Position numbers and translations under genes: made by a program. A stretch of 64,000 nucleotides of DNA from UBA830 sp038146925 (lineage in GTDB: Bacteria > Pseudomonadota > Alphaproteobacteria > MPNO01 > UBA830), in the NCBI GenBank assembly GCA_038146925.1, contig JAYQSP010000001.1, forward strand, positions 62,001-126,000. The letters are read 5' to 3'. Each line of letters begins with the position of its first letter. The stretch's first letter is position 1. This document shows positions 17,419 through 25,478 of this stretch, piece by piece. The notes under the pieces were generated by a model. That model was not told the origin of the DNA and did not search any database. It saw only the letters and a list, made by a program, of their open reading frames with translations.

Positions 17419-18969
17419 TCAACGCGATGACCGGTCAAGCATGCGCTTGATGTCGGACAGGCGCGCGGCGCCGAACAGAATGGCAGCGCCGGCGAATCCC
17501 GCCAGACCGACTGCGATCACCGCGGCAAGCGCGAGACCGCGGGCGAATGCGTCCGTGGCGGCGAACCCGGTCAGCGCCTCCGCCGCCAGGCCCACCGCAG
17601 CCGTCATCGCGGCGCTGGCCAGCAGAATCCGCGGGATCGCGCGCCGCAGCCGGTCGTCGAATTTGAAGTGACCGCGCCGGCGGAGCACGAACAGCAAAAG
17701 GCCCGCATTGATCCAGGCCGAAATCGCCGTCGCCAGGGCGATGCCGACATGGAGCAACGGCCCCATCAGCAGCAGATTGAGCGCGAGATTGATGGCGACG
17801 CAAAGCGCCGCAATCTTCACCGGCGTGACGGTGTCTTCGCGGGCGAAGAAGCCTGGGCCCAGCACCTTGATCAGAACATAGGCCGGCAGACCGATGGCAT
17901 AGGCAGCAAGCGCGGATGCGGTCGCAGCGGTTTCGGCCGCGCCGAACGCACCCCGTTCAAACAACACCGCAATGATCCCGTCGGGGATGATCATCAGTGC
18001 GGCGGCGGCCGGCACCGTCAGCAGCAGGGCGAATTCCATCGCCCGGTTCATGCTGCCCATGGCGCCATCTTCCTCGCCGGCCCGCAACTGACGAGACAGC
18101 AAAGGCAGCAGGGCGGTCCCGACGGCCACGCCGATCACGCCCAGCGGCAACTGGTTGACCCGGTCGGCATAGTACAGGAAGGACACCGACCCGCGCGGCA
18201 GCAGCGACGCGATGACGACATCGATCAGCAGATTGACCTGCACCACGCCGGCGCCGATCGCACCAGGCAGCATCAGGATCAGCAGCCGTTTCACCCGCGG
18301 GGTCAACCGGGGGCGCAGCAGGCGCAGCCCGAAATCTGCCCGGTGGCAGGCGACCATCAGCCATATGAACTGCGCAGCCCCGGCGACAGCCACGCCCCAG
18401 GCCAGCGCGTGACCCGGCGTTTCGACGAATGCCGACAGACCCAGGAGCGCGGCAATCAGGCAGAGATTGAGAATGATCGGCGTCGCGGCGGCGGCGGCGA
18501 ATTTTCCCAGCGCGTTCAGCACGCCGCCGAGCTGCGACACCAGCGAAATAAACAACAGATACGGGAAGGTGATCTGCGCCATTGCGACCGCAAGGTCGAA
18601 CCGCAGCGGATCGTCGGCGAAACCGGGCGCGAAGCCGTGCATAATCCACGGCATCGCGATCTGCAACGCGGTGACGAACAGCAACAGCGCCACGACGAAA
18701 ACCGACAGAACTTCCTGCGCGAACTGGCGCGCCGCACGCGCGCCGCCCTCCGACATGTGCCGCGCGAACAGCGGCACGAAGGCCGCGTTGAAGGCACCTT
18801 CCGCGAACAGGCGCCGGAAAAAATTAGGCAGCTTGAAGGCGACGAAGAACGCATCCGCCACCGGACCGGCGCCGAGAATCGCCGCGATCAGGATATCGCG
18901 GGCAAACCCGAGAAAGCGGCTGATCATGGTGAATCCGCCGACGGTGGCGATTGAACGCAACAGGGCCAT
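17419..18969 (-). CDS. murJ: Lipid II flippase MurJ
   Basis: 516-residue polytopic MOP-superfamily flippase moving lipid II across the inner membrane. About 14 membrane helices; family segments at the N-terminus (MISRFLGFARDILIAAILG) and RLFAEGAFNAAFVPLF, which are strongly conserved in MurJ. Downstream of glnD with an inverted repeat in the 92-base gap, and upstream of trpS. Confidence 0.96.
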   Translation of the reverse strand: MALLRSIATVGGFTMISRFLGFARDILIAAILGAGPVADAFFVAFKLPNFFRRLFAEGAFNAAFVPLFARHMSEGGARAARQFAQEVLSVFVVALLLFVTALQIAMPWIMHGFAPGFADDPLRFDLAVAMAQITFPYLLFISLVSQLGGVLNALGKFAAAAATPIILNLCLIAALLGLSAFVETPGHALAWGVAVAGAAQFIWLMVACHRADFGLRLLRPRLTPRVKRLLILMLPGAIGAGVVQVNLLIDVVIASLLPRGSVSFLYYADRVNQLPLGVIGVAVGTALLPLLSRQLRAGEEDGAMGSMNRAMEFALLLTVPAAAALMIIPDGIIAVLFERGAFGAAETAATASALAAYAIGLPAYVLIKVLGPGFFAREDTVTPVKIAALCVAINLALNLLLMGPLLHVGIALATAISAWINAGLLLFVLRRRGHFKFDDRLRRAIPRILLASAAMTAAVGLAAEALTGFAATDAFARGLALAAVIAVGLAGFAGAAILFGAARLSDIKRMLDRSSR

Positions 18970-18983
18970 TCAGGCAATCATCC

Positions 18984-19028
18984 GGTTGTCGGTCGCCGAA
19001 ATAGCGGCGACAGGGGCAGGCGACAACC
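18984..19028. repeat. Nested inverted repeat between glnD and murJ
   Basis: Outer arms GGTTGTCG (18984-18991) and CGACAACC (19021-19028) enclose inner arms GTCGCC (18992-18997) and GGCGAC (19006-19011), with an 8-base loop and a 9-base bulge. It can fold as a long hairpin in the glnD-murJ transcript. No T-run follows on the minus strand, so it is not a classical terminator; it could be a processing or attenuating structure. Confidence 0.4.
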
Positions 19029-19061
19029 TTGTATTCAATAGCGGCGGATTCGTGGCAAGCC

Positions 19062-21878
19062 CTATTCGGCCGCGGGCACTTCTTCGGCGAGCGCCGCGAC
19101 GGGCGTATCCACATCGCCGGGAGGCGGCACGTCATCCGGGTCCGTCCTGTCGTCTTCCATCATAACCGCAAGGAGATCGGCGCGAATCTGGTCCAGTTTG
19201 CTCTGGTGCGTAATCTGCAGGCCGAAGACGTCCTTCACGTAAAACACGTCGACGGCCGTTTCGCCGAAGGTCGTGATATGGGCCGAACCGATCTGCAGAT
19301 TGAGCGCCGAGAGGGCGCGCGTCAGGTCGTAAAGCAGGCCCGGCCGGTCGCGGCCGTTTACCTCGATCACGGTATGGGTCCGGCTGGCGTCGTTGTCTAC
19401 CAGCACCCGCGGCGCCACGTTGAAAACGTTCATTCGGCTCGGCAGGCCGGTTTCCTTTTTCAGCTCGTCGCGCGGACGCAGACGTCCGGCAAGGGTCTGT
19501 TCGATGCGGCTGTAAAGCCGCGCCAGCTTGTCGGAACGGTCGAAGGCGCCGCCGTTTTCGTCCTGAACCCAGAACGTATCCAGCGCCATGCCGTCGGTCG
19601 TGGTGAAAATCTTGGCATCGACGATATGCGCGCCGCTCACCGCCATCGCGCCGGCAATCCGGGAAAACAGGCCGGGATGGTCATGGGCGTAGATCGTAAT
19701 CTCGGTAACGGCCTTGAACGCGTCGACGCGATTCTTGATCGTCAGGGGTTCGGCGCGCGATTCGGCTTCGTGCGCGATCCGCGCGTGCCAGGCATGAGTG
19801 TCTGCATCGAACGACAGCCAGTAGGACGGATAGCCGCGTGCGATATGCGCTTCCACCGCTTCCGGCGGCAGGTCGGTCAGACGGTCCCGCATCTCGGCTT
19901 TCGCATGTTCAATGCGCGCGTCACGTCCGCCGGACGAATGGCCGCCGGTGAGCCTCTCCTCGGCCGCTTCGTAAAGATCGCGCAACAATGCGGCTTTCCA
20001 GGCGTTCCACACATTGGGCCCGACGGCACGTATGTCGGCGGCGGTCAGCACCAACAGCAGGCGCAGCCGTTCGACCGACTGCACCACGTCGCAAAAATCC
20101 GTGATCGTCTGCGGGTCGTTTATGTCGCGCCGGAACGCGGTGTTGCTGAAAAGAAGATGATGGCGCACCAGCCATTCGACGGTTTCGGTTTCTTCTTCAG
20201 TCAGACCGAACCGCGGGCACAGCTGGAGCGCGACGTCGGCGCCGAGCTCGGAATGGTCGCCGCCCCGGCCCTTGGCGATATCGTGCAGCAGCACCGCCAC
20301 GTAAAGCGCACGGCGAGACTTGATCTTGTGCACCACCTCGGAAGAGATCGGCATTTCGTCGGCATAGGTGCCGTTCTCGATTCCGTGGAGGATGCCGATG
20401 GCGAACACCGTGTGCTCGTCCACCGTATAGACGTGATACATGTCGTGCTGCATCTGCGCGACGACGCGGCCGAAATCCGGCACGAAACGGCCGAACACGC
20501 CGGCTTCGTTCAGGCGGCGCAGGGTCGTTTCCGGGTCCTTTTCGGACGTCAGCATCTCGACGAACAACCGGTTCGCATCCGGATCGTCGCGGACGTCGTC
20601 GAGCACGTTCAGATTGCGCGTGATCGCCCGCAGCGCCTTGGGATGGATGTCTAGCTCTTCGGTCTGGGCGGTGTGGAACAGGCGCAGGATCTGCACCGGG
20701 TCTTCCCGGAGATCGCGCGCCCGGGCGACCGTCAACCAGCCGCCCTCGACATCGAACCCGTCTATGGATTTGTTGAAGATCCCGATGGACGGCAACCGGA
20801 ACCGCGGCTTGCGTTGGTGCTCGGCCTCAAGCGCAGCGCAGAAGATGCGTGTCAGATCGCCGATTTCCTTGGCGATCAGATAATAGTGTTTCATGAACCG
20901 TTCGACCCCGCGCGCGCCGGCCCGGTCCCTGTATCCCAGCAGGGCGGCGATTTCTGATTGCAGGTCGAAGGTCAGCCGGTCTTCGCCGCGCCCCGTCAGG
21001 AAATGCAGGTGACAGCGCACGTCCCACAGAAAACGGTGCGCCCGGTCGAAGCGGTGCGCTTCCTTTTTCGTCAGCACCCCGCGATCGACCACGTTCGCGA
21101 CTTCGTCGACCTTGTAGAGGTATTTGGCGATCCAGTAGAGAGTCTGCAGGTCCCGCAGGCCGCCCTTGCCTTCCTTGATGTTGGGCTCCAGCACATAGCG
21201 CGAGCCGCCCATTTTCTCGTGGCGTGTATCGCGTTCGGCCAGTTTTTCCTCGACAAACTCGGGGCCGGTGTCTTCTGCGACCTCGGCATAGAACCGGCGG
21301 CGCAGTTCGTTGAACAGCTTTCTGTCACCCCAAAGAAAGCGCGACTCCAGCATGGCGGTGCGAATGGTCAGATCGCTTCGCGCCAGACGCACGCATTCGT
21401 CGATAGACCGGGTCGCCTGTCCGACCTTCAGCTTGAGATCCCACAGCAGGTAGAGGATGTATTCGATGACCTGTTCCTGGCGGGCGGTTTCCTTGTAGGG
21501 CAGGACGAACAGCAGATCGATGTCGGAAAACGGCGCCAATTCGCCTCGGCCGTACCCGCCGACAGCAGCCACGCACAGTCTCTCGCCTTCGGTCGGGTTG
21601 GCGGCCGGATAGACGTGGTCGGTCGCAAAATCGTAGATCAGCCGGATGATCTGATCGCTTAGAAACGACAATGCTTCGGCGACTTCTTCCCCGCTGGCCT
21701 CCCCCGCGTCGAAGCGTCGACGCACCTCTTCCCGACCCTGCGCCATGGCGTTCTTCAGAAGATCGAGCATCTCGGCCCGTACCTCCTGCGGCCGGCGGTC
21801 GTCGCCGATCAACAGGTCGAGCTCGCCGACAAGGGCGGCCCGGTCGATGATACGACGCTGTTTGGGGATGGATGGCAT
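19062..21878 (-). CDS. glnD: Bifunctional uridylyltransferase/uridylyl-removing enzyme GlnD
   Basis: 938-residue nitrogen sensor that uridylylates and deuridylylates PII. Domains in order: nucleotidyltransferase (GGYGRGELAPFSDIDLLF, with the GS/DXD metal site, about residues 108-125), a GlnD_UR_UTase helical part, an HD hydrolase (LLHDIAKGRGGDHSELG) and two C-terminal ACT domains that bind glutamine (starting near ITIYAHDHPGLFSRI and IEVNGRDRPGLLYDL). Full length. Divergent from the dioxygenase gene, sharing a 181-base region containing an FNR-type site. Confidence 0.97.
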   Translation of the reverse strand: MPSIPKQRRIIDRAALVGELDLLIGDDRRPQEVRAEMLDLLKNAMAQGREEVRRRFDAGEASGEEVAEALSFLSDQIIRLIYDFATDHVYPAANPTEGERLCVAAVGGYGRGELAPFSDIDLLFVLPYKETARQEQVIEYILYLLWDLKLKVGQATRSIDECVRLARSDLTIRTAMLESRFLWGDRKLFNELRRRFYAEVAEDTGPEFVEEKLAERDTRHEKMGGSRYVLEPNIKEGKGGLRDLQTLYWIAKYLYKVDEVANVVDRGVLTKKEAHRFDRAHRFLWDVRCHLHFLTGRGEDRLTFDLQSEIAALLGYRDRAGARGVERFMKHYYLIAKEIGDLTRIFCAALEAEHQRKPRFRLPSIGIFNKSIDGFDVEGGWLTVARARDLREDPVQILRLFHTAQTEELDIHPKALRAITRNLNVLDDVRDDPDANRLFVEMLTSEKDPETTLRRLNEAGVFGRFVPDFGRVVAQMQHDMYHVYTVDEHTVFAIGILHGIENGTYADEMPISSEVVHKIKSRRALYVAVLLHDIAKGRGGDHSELGADVALQLCPRFGLTEEETETVEWLVRHHLLFSNTAFRRDINDPQTITDFCDVVQSVERLRLLLVLTAADIRAVGPNVWNAWKAALLRDLYEAAEERLTGGHSSGGRDARIEHAKAEMRDRLTDLPPEAVEAHIARGYPSYWLSFDADTHAWHARIAHEAESRAEPLTIKNRVDAFKAVTEITIYAHDHPGLFSRIAGAMAVSGAHIVDAKIFTTTDGMALDTFWVQDENGGAFDRSDKLARLYSRIEQTLAGRLRPRDELKKETGLPSRMNVFNVAPRVLVDNDASRTHTVIEVNGRDRPGLLYDLTRALSALNLQIGSAHITTFGETAVDVFYVKDVFGLQITHQSKLDQIRADLLAVMMEDDRTDPDDVPPPGDVDTPVAALAEEVPAAE

Positions 21879-21975
21879 TCAGCGGTTACCGTTGGTTTCT
21901 CACATGCAATATAAGACATTGATAAAAAATGTCAGAATTTCGGCACGGCGCGGATCAAACGCCGGGGTCGCGCAT

Positions 21976-21989
21976 TTGATCCAGATCAA
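21976..21989. promoter_or_regulatory. FNR/FixK/Anr-type operator in the glnD-dioxygenase gap
   Basis: TTGATCCAGATCAA matches the FNR/FixK consensus TTGAT-N4-ATCAA at every fixed position. Its centre (21982.5) is about 77 bases before the dioxygenase ATG and 104 bases before the glnD ATG. A class II position would put the dioxygenase start point near 22024. Match is seen directly; the regulator and direction of control are inferred. Confidence 0.55.
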
Positions 21990-22059
21990 GGTTGCGGAGT
22001 TGCATGGCGCGCATCCTGCGATCAGAATTCTCTCTCCTGCAGATACGGAACCTTTCGCC

Positions 22060-22605
22060 ATGGCCCTGAACCCGCCCTTCAATCTCGATCGCTGGATCGA
22101 CAAGTTTCGCGATCAGCTGAAACCGCCCGTCGGCAACAAGCTGCTCTGCGAGGAAGACGGCATGATCGCGCAGATAATCGGCGGCCCGAACACACGGGTC
22201 GATTTCCATGACGATCCGGTGCAGGAGTTCTTCTATCAGCTGAAGGGCGACATGATCCTGAAGGTGATTGACGAGGGCGAGATCAGGGACGTACGCATCA
22301 ACGAGGGCGAAGTCTTCATGCTGCCGCCGCATACGCGCCATTCGCCGCAGCGCCCGATGCCGGGAACGATCGGACTGGTCGTCGAATCCCCGCGCATGGC
22401 CGGCATGCTGGATGCCTTCGAATGGTACTGCTTCGAGTGCATGGCCTGCATTCATCGCATCGAGGTGCCGGTGAACAATATCGTCGACGATCTGCCTCCG
22501 CTCTACGAAGCGTTTTACGCCGACGAGGCCGCGCGTACCTGCGACAGCTGCGGCGCGGTGCATCCCGGTAAGGGCAAGCCGCCGCCGGGCTGGGCGGACC
22601 TATAG
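22060..22605 (+). CDS. nbaC: 3-hydroxyanthranilate 3,4-dioxygenase
   Basis: 181-residue cupin dioxygenase that opens 3-hydroxyanthranilate, leading to quinolinate (NAD) or to 2-aminomuconate degradation. Catalytic iron ligands are His50, Glu56 and His94; substrate residue Glu109 is in VVESPRM. The C-terminal rubredoxin-like iron site is complete: Cys124, Cys127, Cys161 and Cys164. The ATG at 22060 gives the family length; longer in-frame upstream sequence is unconserved. No other kynurenine genes are nearby. Its TAG stop and the mutS stop share the palindrome CTATAG. Confidence 0.95.
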   Translation: MALNPPFNLDRWIDKFRDQLKPPVGNKLLCEEDGMIAQIIGGPNTRVDFHDDPVQEFFYQLKGDMILKVIDEGEIRDVRINEGEVFMLPPHTRHSPQRPMPGTIGLVVESPRMAGMLDAFEWYCFECMACIHRIEVPVNNIVDDLPPLYEAFYADEAARTCDSCGAVHPGKGKPPPGWADL

Positions 22606-25329
22606 GTCCCGATCGCCGGCGAGCCCTTTCAGCCTGTAAAGAATTTCCAGCGCTTCACGCGGGCTTAGTTCGTCCGGGTTGATCCGGGCGAGCGCCTCCT
22701 CGACGGCGGACGGCTCGGCAGCCGGCGCCTCCGGCACGGTCGCGGAAAACAGCGGCAGGTCGTCGGCCAGCCGGGCCAGCGCGCCCGACTGTTCGCCTTC
22801 TTCCAGAATGCGCAGAACTTCCTGCGCGCGGGCGATGACGGCAGGCGGCAGCCCGGCGAGCTTCGCGACATGCACGCCATAGGACTGGTCCGCCGCCCCG
22901 GCGACCACCTCGTGCAGGAAGACGACCTCGCCCTCCCATTCCTTGACCCGCATCGAATGGCACGACAGCGCGTCAAGCCGCGACGTCAGCGAAGTCAACT
23001 CGTGGAAATGGGTCGCGAACAAGGCCCGGCAGCGATTGACCTGGTGCAGGTTTTCCAGCGTCGCCCAGGCGATCGACAGGCCGTCGAACGTCGCCGTGCC
23101 GCGTCCGATTTCGTCGAGGATCACCAGCGACCGGTCGGTTGCCTGGTTCAGGATGGTCGCGGTTTCGACCATCTCGACCATGAAGGTCGACCGCCCCCGC
23201 GCCAGATCGTCGGCGGCGCCGACGCGGCTGAACAGACGGTCGACGATGCCAATATGGGCTTCGTCTGCCGGCACGAACGACCCTGCCTGTGCCAGCACCG
23301 CGATCAGCGCGTTCTGCCGCAGGAACGTCGACTTACCGGCCATGTTGGGACCGGTCACCAGCCACAGGCGCTGTTCTTCGGCAAGATCGCAGTCATTGGC
23401 GATGAAGTCGCTTTCCCGCGCCGACGCCAGCGCCGCCTCCACAACGGGATGACGACCGCCCGAAACCCGGAAAGCCGAAGTCTCGTCAACCTGCGGGCGG
23501 GCATACCGCCGCTCGGCCGCGAGCACGGCGAGCGACGCATAAACGTCGAGCCGCGCCAGCGCGGCGGCGGCGAGCGAGATTTCTGCGGCGCGGCCCGTCG
23601 CTTCGTCAACGAGATCCTCGAACAGGTCAAGCTCCATCGCCAGCGCCCGGTCGCCGGCCTGTGCCAGCTTGCCCTCCAGCTCGCCGAGCTCGACCGTGGT
23701 AAAGCGCATGGCGCTGGCCAGCGTCTGGCGGTGAATGAACGGGCTGTCCTCGCCGGCCGGCATCTTGTCGGCCTGCGCCGACGTCACGTCGATGAAATAG
23801 CCGAGCACGTTGTTATGCCGGATCTTCAGCGATGCGATGCCGGTATCGTCGGCATAGCGCGCCTGCAGCGCGGCGATGTGTTTCCGGCTTTCGTCGCGCA
23901 GCTGACGCAAGTCGTCCAGATCGGCGGTGTAGCCGGCACGGATAAAACCGCCATCCCGGGAAATCAGAGGCAGGTCGTCGCCCAGCGCGCGCGCCAGGCG
24001 ATCGACCAGCACGCCGTGTTCGCCGAGATCGGACGCAGCCCGCACCAGTTCGGAAGCGGGATCGTCGGCATCATCGAACAATGCCTGCAGATCGGCGGCA
24101 ACCGCGAGACCGTCGCGCAGCGCGCCGAGATCGCGCGGACCGCCCCGGCCGAGCGTGAGCCGCGACAGGGCGCGTTCCATGTCCGGCGCTTCGCGCAGTC
24201 GCACGCGGACATCGTCGCGATCGCGCGTCGCCGAGCCGAACCACGCCACCGCGTCGTGACGCTGCCGGATCGTCTCCACGTCCGTCAGCGGTGCCGCCAG
24301 CCTGGCCGCCAACAGGCGCCCGCCGGGGCCGGTGACGGTGCGGTCGACGACCGACAGGAGGGAGCCGTCGCGGCTGCCGGACATGGTCTGGACCAGTTCC
24401 AGATTGCGCCGGGTCGCGGCGTCGATCTCCATCGTTTCGCCGCCGGCCAGGCGGCGCGGCCGCTGCAGACGCGGGAGCTTGCCCTTCTGGGTCGCTTCGA
24501 CGTAGCCGATGACGGCGCCGGCGGCAGATACCTCCGCCCGGTCGTAATCGCCAAACGCATCCAGTGCCTTGACTTCGTAGATGTCCAGCAGGCGCCTGCG
24601 GGCCGTTTCGCTGTCGAACCGCCCATCCGGCAGCGGAGCGATCGCGTCCCTGAAATCGGCGAAGACATCGAAAAATTCCGGCCGGGACGTCAGGCGTTCC
24701 GGCACCAATAATTCACCGGGCTCGATCCGGGCCAGCGCCGCGCCGAGACCGGCGGATTCCACCGGCTGGGCGAAAAACGCACCGGTGGAAACGTCCAGCC
24801 AGGCCAGTCCCAGACTGCCGCCGGCATCGGCGACAGCGGCCAGATAATTGTGCCGCCGCGCATCGAGCAGCGCATCCTCGGTGATCGTGCCCGGCGTGAC
24901 GACGCGGACGACCTCGCGCCGGACGACGGATTTGGAGCCGCGTTTTTTCGCTTCCGCGGGATCTTCGGTCTGTTCACAGACGGCGACCCGGAAACCTTTT
25001 CGGATCAGGCGCGACAGATAGGATTCGGCGGCATGCACCGGTACGCCGCACATCGGGATATCCGCGCCCTGGTGCTTGCCCCGTTTGGTCAGCGTGATGT
25101 CGAGCGCCGCCGCCGCCTGCTCGGCGTCTTCAAAGAACATCTCGTAGAAATCGCCCATCCGGTAAAACAGCAGATCGCCCGGGTGAGCGTTTTTGATTTC
25201 GAGATACTGCGCCATCATCGGCGTCAATGCGGCCTCTGTCTTCACCGGCGGCGTCTTCGCCGAATCGGACTCCGACGGCGCCGCGGCTACGCCCGGCTCC
25301 TCGGTGGATATGTCTGCGGTTTCCGCCAT
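22600..25329 (-). CDS. mutS: DNA mismatch repair protein MutS
   Basis: 909-residue mismatch sensor. Domain I has the mismatch-binding GDFYEMFFEDA; connector, lever and clamp regions follow; the ATPase domain has Walker A GPNMAGKST and Walker B SLVILDEIGRGT. The ATG at 25329 is preferred to an in-frame TTG 19 codons upstream. The N-terminal ~35 residues before MMAQYLEIK are a low-complexity extension. Convergent with nbaC, with overlapping stop codons, and divergent from maeB. Confidence 0.97.
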   Translation of the reverse strand: MAETADISTEEPGVAAAPSESDSAKTPPVKTEAALTPMMAQYLEIKNAHPGDLLFYRMGDFYEMFFEDAEQAAAALDITLTKRGKHQGADIPMCGVPVHAAESYLSRLIRKGFRVAVCEQTEDPAEAKKRGSKSVVRREVVRVVTPGTITEDALLDARRHNYLAAVADAGGSLGLAWLDVSTGAFFAQPVESAGLGAALARIEPGELLVPERLTSRPEFFDVFADFRDAIAPLPDGRFDSETARRRLLDIYEVKALDAFGDYDRAEVSAAGAVIGYVEATQKGKLPRLQRPRRLAGGETMEIDAATRRNLELVQTMSGSRDGSLLSVVDRTVTGPGGRLLAARLAAPLTDVETIRQRHDAVAWFGSATRDRDDVRVRLREAPDMERALSRLTLGRGGPRDLGALRDGLAVAADLQALFDDADDPASELVRAASDLGEHGVLVDRLARALGDDLPLISRDGGFIRAGYTADLDDLRQLRDESRKHIAALQARYADDTGIASLKIRHNNVLGYFIDVTSAQADKMPAGEDSPFIHRQTLASAMRFTTVELGELEGKLAQAGDRALAMELDLFEDLVDEATGRAAEISLAAAALARLDVYASLAVLAAERRYARPQVDETSAFRVSGGRHPVVEAALASARESDFIANDCDLAEEQRLWLVTGPNMAGKSTFLRQNALIAVLAQAGSFVPADEAHIGIVDRLFSRVGAADDLARGRSTFMVEMVETATILNQATDRSLVILDEIGRGTATFDGLSIAWATLENLHQVNRCRALFATHFHELTSLTSRLDALSCHSMRVKEWEGEVVFLHEVVAGAADQSYGVHVAKLAGLPPAVIARAQEVLRILEEGEQSGALARLADDLPLFSATVPEAPAAEPSAVEEALARINPDELSPREALEILYRLKGLAGDRDL

Positions 25330-25407
25330 GCCCGAAAATATCACAGCCCCGCGCGCGTTCGAACCGGCATCGGAGAATCGCTTCAAAAACTTGTCACGAA
25401 TGCACGG

Positions 25408-25436
25408 TTGGAGCGACGCGGTTTCGCCTCTATCCT
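25408..25436 (+). promoter_or_regulatory. Candidate sigma-70 promoter of maeB
   Basis: TTGGAG (25408-25413) and TATCCT (25431-25436) are spaced by exactly 17 bases, each matching the consensus at four of six positions, 42 bases before the maeB ATG. Identified by eye. Confidence 0.4.
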
Positions 25437-25450
25437 GCGGGTTCCGCAGG
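25434..25450. repeat. Perfect inverted repeat at the maeB start region
   Basis: CCTGCGG and CCGCAGG flank a 3-base GTT centre, overlapping the end of the candidate -10. As DNA it could be an operator; as RNA a small leader hairpin ahead of the maeB ribosome site. Symmetry is exact; function is unknown. Confidence 0.4.
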
Positions 25451-25478
25451 TACCGATACCGCAGAGGCGAAGAAAAGA

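Noticed and set aside
17668..18954. Plus-strand open frame (~428 codons) opposite murJ
   Set aside because: Gln/His/Arg-rich shadow of a membrane-protein gene.
22870..24711. Plus-strand open frame (~613 codons) opposite mutS
   Set aside because: Shadow of the MutS frame; no conserved motif.
25350..25372. GTTCGAACC resembling a tRNA T-loop before mutS
   Set aside because: Short self-complementary motif only; no cloverleaf can be built.
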